From the NCBI GenBank assembly GCA_963703555.1, contig CAVPEV010000038.1, positions 3,965 to 67,964 on the forward strand: DNA of 64,000 bases, written 5' to 3'. This stretch comes from CAVPEV01 sp963703555 (lineage in GTDB: Bacteria; Actinomycetota; Actinomycetes; Actinomycetales; Cellulomonadaceae). The translations under genes and the position numbers were made by a program. This document shows positions 60,971-64,000 of the stretch, in pieces; position 1 is the first letter of the stretch; every line of letters begins with the position of its first letter. The notes under the pieces are model-generated. The model did not search any database and had not been told where the DNA came from. It was given only the letters and a program-made list of their open reading frames with translations.

Positions 60971-63016
60971 GTGAACGTTTCGATGAGAACCCATGTGGTG
61001 CCCGAACGCCTCGGACGATCCGACCATCCGCGGGGTGGCAGGCGCATCGCAGCCGTCGTCGCGCTCGGTCTGGTGGGCCCCCTCGGCGTGCTGACGGCCA
61101 CGAGCCCTGCGCTCGCCGCGGGCGGCGCCGCGGGCGGCGCTGCGGACGGTGCCGGCGACGCGACGGCGGCCGTGCTGCCCTACGAGGACGCCGGTCTGCC
61201 GGTCAGCGCGCGGGTCGCGGACCTGCTCGGCCGGATGACCCTGGCCGAGAAGGTCGGCCAGATGACGCAGACCGAGCGCTACCAGGTCGACGCCGACCCG
61301 TCCCTCATCACCACCTGGAACCTGGGCAGCATCCTGTCCGGCGGCGGGTCCGCGCCGAGCGAGAACACTCCGCAGGCCTGGGCCGACATGGTCGACCGAT
61401 TCCAGCAGGCGGCGCTGGCGACCCGCCTGCACATCCCGCTGCTCTACGGCATCGACGCGGTGCACGGGGTCGCCGGCATCGACGGGGCGACCGTCTTCCC
61501 GCACAACATCGGCCTGGGTGCCACCCGCGACCCGGCCCTGGTCGCCGAGGTCGAGCACGTCACCGCCGCCGAGACCCGGGCGAGCGGACCGCAGTGGACC
61601 TTCGCGCCGTGCCTGTGCGCCGCGCAGGACGACCGGTGGGGTCGCACGTACGAGAGCTTCGGTGAGGACCCGAACCTGGTCATCGCCATGGAGTCGGCCA
61701 TCGACGGCTTCCAGGGACCCGCCGGGCACCTCGCCGACCGTGACCGCGTGCTGGCCACCGCGAAGCACTTCGCCGGCGACGGCGACACGCGGTACGACCC
61801 GAGCGCGACGGGCTACCCGATCGACCAGGGCATCGCGGTCACCGACCATCCCGACTTCTGGCGGACGTCGCTGCGCCAGTACCTGCCGGCCGTGCAGCGC
61901 CATCACGTCGGCAGCGTGATGCCGTCGTACTCGAGCGTCGACTGGACCGAGGACGGCGTCGGCAACCCGATCAAGATGCACGCCAGCACCGAGCTGATCA
62001 CCGGTGTCCTCAAGGGCGCGATGGACTTCGGCGGGTTCGTGATCAGCGACTGGGAGGGCATCCACCAGCTGCCCGGTGACTGGCCGACCCAGGTCCGCAC
62101 CGGGGTCAACGCCGGGATCGACATGATGATGGAACCCAACGCCTACCAGAGCTTCGAGACGACGCTGACCGAGGAGGTCAACGGCGGCCGGGTCCCGGCG
62201 AGCCGCATCGACGACGCGGTCAGCCGGATCCTGACGAAGAAGTTCGAGCTCGGCCTCTTCGAGCACCCCTACACCGACCGGACCAACCTTCCTGCCGTCG
62301 GCAGCGCCGCGCACCGGGCCGTGGCCCGCACGGCCGTCGCCGAGTCCCAGGTGCTGCTGAAGAACGACCGGCATGTGCTCCCGATCAGGACCCAGGGACA
62401 CATCTACGTGGCCGGCAGCAACGCCGACAGCATCGGCAACCAGGCCGGCGGCTGGACGATCACCTGGCAGGGCGGGTCCACCACCGACATCCCGGGCACC
62501 ACCATCCTGGACGGGATCCGCCAGGCCGCAGGCCACGCGACGGTGACGTACAGCGCCGATGCCTCCGCACCCGTGCGGCACGGTGACACGGGCATCGTCG
62601 TGGTGGGGGAGACGCCGTACGCCGAGGGGTTCGGTGACGTCGGCGGTCCGCAGTGGGCCTATGACCCCGGTGACCACGGGGTGCCCCGCCCGGTCAAGGA
62701 CATGCAGCTGTCCGCGGCGGACAAGGCCGCCGTCGACACGGTGTGCTCCGTCGCCGCCAAGTGCGTGGTCGTCGTGGTCTCCGGTCGCCCGGTGATCATC
62801 GACCCCGCACAGCTGGCCGAGATCGACGGGCTCGTCGCGGCCTGGCTGCCGGGCAGCGAGGGCGCCGGGGTGGCCGACACCCTGTTCGGCGCGGTCCCCT
62901 TCACCGGGAAGCTCCCGGTCACGTGGCCGCGCACCCTCGCGCAGGAGCCGATCAACGTCGGCGACGCCGGCTACGACCCGCTGTACCCGTACGGGTTCGG
63001 GCTGACGACCAGATGA
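60971..63016 (+). CDS. secreted GH3 beta-glucosidase
   Basis: This glycosidase of 681 aa starts at GTG 60971. The signal peptide has a long basic n-region and h-region at ~25-50, with cleavage near ALAAGG. The GH3 N-domain has LLYGIDAVHGVAG, ATAKHFAGDGDT (substrate-binding KH) and nucleophile D360 in GGFVISDWEG. The C-terminal domain contains VLLKNDRHVLPI and ends PLYPYGFGLTTR. The closest pattern is exo-1,3/1,4-beta-glucosidases of plants and actinobacteria, so it likely trims cello- or laminari-oligosaccharides outside the cell. Confidence 0.93.
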   Translation: MNVSMRTHVVPERLGRSDHPRGGRRIAAVVALGLVGPLGVLTATSPALAAGGAAGGAADGAGDATAAVLPYEDAGLPVSARVADLLGRMTLAEKVGQMTQTERYQVDADPSLITTWNLGSILSGGGSAPSENTPQAWADMVDRFQQAALATRLHIPLLYGIDAVHGVAGIDGATVFPHNIGLGATRDPALVAEVEHVTAAETRASGPQWTFAPCLCAAQDDRWGRTYESFGEDPNLVIAMESAIDGFQGPAGHLADRDRVLATAKHFAGDGDTRYDPSATGYPIDQGIAVTDHPDFWRTSLRQYLPAVQRHHVGSVMPSYSSVDWTEDGVGNPIKMHASTELITGVLKGAMDFGGFVISDWEGIHQLPGDWPTQVRTGVNAGIDMMMEPNAYQSFETTLTEEVNGGRVPASRIDDAVSRILTKKFELGLFEHPYTDRTNLPAVGSAAHRAVARTAVAESQVLLKNDRHVLPIRTQGHIYVAGSNADSIGNQAGGWTITWQGGSTTDIPGTTILDGIRQAAGHATVTYSADASAPVRHGDTGIVVVGETPYAEGFGDVGGPQWAYDPGDHGVPRPVKDMQLSAADKAAVDTVCSVAAKCVVVVVSGRPVIIDPAQLAEIDGLVAAWLPGSEGAGVADTLFGAVPFTGKLPVTWPRTLAQEPINVGDAGYDPLYPYGFGLTTR

Positions 63017-63025
63017 CCGCCGGGA

Positions 63026-63160
63026 TCAGGCCCGCGCGGTGCGCACCCGCTGGAGCAGGAGGTACAGCTCGCAGCTCAGACGCAGCCCGAACGCGGCGTT
63101 GAGGTACCCGGCGACGAGCGCGACGGCCGCCGCCACCACGACAAGAGAAGCGCCCGCCCC
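63026..63160 (-). pseudogene. possible DUF4395-type membrane protein remnant
   Basis: The minus strand reads LVVVAAAVALVAGYLNAAFG, then LRLSCELYLLLQRVRTARA and a TGA (63028-63026). This resembles the last helix and Cys-containing tail of DUF4395 proteins. No start codon or upstream part is present: the terminator hairpin precedes it. It is short, and its reality is uncertain. Confidence 0.3.
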
Positions 63161-63185
63161 GGGCGACGGCCCAGGGCGGGCGCTT
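63148..63185. terminator. strong hairpin between GH3 and acylphosphatase genes
   Basis: The arms AAGCGCCCGCCC and GGGCGGGCGCTT are perfect complements around a 14-nt loop. The gene on the right reads toward it and the GH3 gene on the left does too, so it can serve as a bidirectional terminator even without a long U-run. Confidence 0.75.
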
Positions 63186-63217
63186 CGCCCTGCCACGTGA
63201 CAGGAACGACCCTCAGA

Positions 63218-63457
63218 TCAGTCGTCCGGCTCCCAGGTGATCGTCGCCCTGTCGACCCGACCCGGCGCGCGCCCGCCGCGCAGCGTGCTCACCAGCACGC
63301 GCAGTGCGGGCTCCGGTCCGGTGGCGCGCACGCGTACCGTCCCGTCCGGCATGTTCTGCGCCGATCCGCGCAGCCCCAGGTCAGCGAGCACCGAGTGCAC
63401 CCACCAGCGGAACCCCACACCCTGGACGTGCCCCTCGACCACCGCGGTGAGCTGCAT
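63218..63457 (-). CDS. acyP: acylphosphatase
   Basis: This enzyme of 79 aa is slightly short for the family (about 90). The phosphate-binding loop GHVQGVGFRWWV carries the catalytic R18, and N35 (SAQNMPDGTV) supplies the second catalytic residue. It hydrolyses acyl phosphates in the cytosol. ATG 63457 gives the normal start; the frame runs further upstream without homology. Confidence 0.9.
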   Translation of the reverse strand: MQLTAVVEGHVQGVGFRWWVHSVLADLGLRGSAQNMPDGTVRVRATGPEPALRVLVSTLRGGRAPGRVDRATITWEPDD

Positions 63458-63762
63458 CGTCGCCTCCTTCCCACCGACAGTTCGTCGGACCGGCGACCCT
63501 GGGGGCCGTCCCCAGACGGGCAGCCGACCACCGTCGGAGCCGAATGCCGTGCTCCGGTAGGCTGAAGGCCTCGCCATGGTGGTCCGGTCGCATGCGGTCC
63601 GTCGGCCTCCGGTGGCCCGAGCAGTGCCGCCCCGCCGGCCGGGTGGTCGCCGATCGTCCGTGCGCCGGCGCGGCAGGACAACCGCACCGAGATCCGGGCA
63701 GCCCGCTGACGGGTCCCTGCCCGGCCCTGATCCTGTCCCGACGCCCGATCTCCAGGAGAGAC
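63458..63762. other. intergenic region before RNase J
   Basis: This non-coding stretch of about 305 bp between divergent acyP and the RNase J gene should hold both promoters. A GGAGAG ribosome-binding site lies just before the RNase J ATG. A GC-rich, partly repetitive tract (CCGGTGGCCCGAGC, CCGCCGGCCGGG) is present, but I see no further gene or site I can support. Confidence 0.4.
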
Positions 63763-64000
63763 ATGCAGACAGTTCACCACCGCCAGCTCACCGCGCCGGC
63801 GCCGCTCGCCCCGGGCGCGCTGCGCATCACCCCGTTGGGCGGTCTGGGGGAGATCGGGCGCAACATGACCGTCTTCGAGCACGCCGGCAAGCTGCTCGTC
63901 GTCGACTGCGGCGTGCTGTTCCCCGAGGACCACCAGCCGGGCGTGGACGTCATCCTGGCGGACTTCACCTCCATCCGGGAGCGGCTGGCGGACATCGTCG
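63763..64000 (+). CDS. rnj: ribonuclease J, N-terminal part
   Basis: The first 79 residues are present: a short leader, then LRITPLGGLGEIGRNMTVFEH and LLVVDCGVLFPEDHQPGVDVIL, the start of the metallo-beta-lactamase fold of RNase J. The His-motif HxHxDH lies beyond the window. ATG 63763 follows GGAGAG. The enzyme matures and degrades RNA; actinobacterial forms have both endo- and 5'-3' exonuclease activity. Confidence 0.92.
   Translation, partial: MQTVHHRQLTAPAPLAPGALRITPLGGLGEIGRNMTVFEHAGKLLVVDCGVLFPEDHQPGVDVILADFTSIRERLADIV

Overview
The DNA is very GC-rich and packed with genes. Many starts are GTG or TTG, and 4-nt stop/start overlaps are common. The gene content (actinobacterial glycosyltransferases, RNase J, MMPL transporter, GH3 and GH18 glycosidases) fits a high-GC actinobacterium, plausibly Micrococcales such as Cellulomonadaceae. 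That placement is inference. No rRNA, tRNA or CRISPR array was recognised.

Layout. (1) 1-11.3 kb is an insertion-sequence island. It holds two IS3 elements (one cut by the other), an IS66 remnant, two near-identical 1300-bp ISAs1 copies with 10-bp target duplications, two IS30-family elements, two 911-bp IS5-type copies in opposite orientation and a further IS5/DDE_Tnp_4 element. Several are nested: one IS30 transposase gene is cut into three pieces by an IS5-type and a second IS30 element, and an ISAs1 copy sits at its stop codon. Two acyltransferase-3 remnants and one hypothetical gene were broken in the process. (2) 11.4-35.5 kb is a cell-surface polysaccharide locus. A leftward operon (20.7 to 11.4 kb) makes amino sugars: an FdtA-FdtC-type fusion with an FdtB-type aminotransferase, and a perosamine-synthase-like aminotransferase with a PglD/NeuD-type acetyltransferase. 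It also encodes three GT4 enzymes, a GT2, GtrA and a DUF4214 protein. The next part carries rmlC, rmlD and rmlA (rmlB is not in the window), five more glycosyltransferases, a Wzx-like flippase, a GT2/DUF2304 pair and three large multi-spanning proteins that could include the polymerase. (3) 35.6-47.8 kb carries a MarR regulator with an MFS-USP fusion, a membrane GT2 polysaccharide synthase translationally coupled to a secreted GH18 protein with two CBM5/12-like modules, a dienelactone hydrolase, a Tm-1-like/TIM-barrel pair, a broken TDT-family transporter and an MFS transporter.

(4) 47.9-60.7 kb has a CPBP protease, a DUF2202 protein next to a two-component system, and a TetR/MMPL/patatin/PlsC lipid module. 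Around these lie three transcription units, each preceded by the same 16-bp palindrome ATACCCC-N2-GGGGTAT, which resembles CsoR/CstR operators. They encode a DsrE protein with a Cys-pair membrane protein, a 38-aa Cys-rich protein with a second Cys-pair membrane protein, and a rhodanese with a CoA-disulfide-reductase-rhodanese fusion. Together they look like a sulfane-sulfur or persulfide (or copper) response regulon. (5) 61-64 kb has a secreted GH3 beta-glucosidase, a terminator, an acylphosphatase and the start of RNase J.
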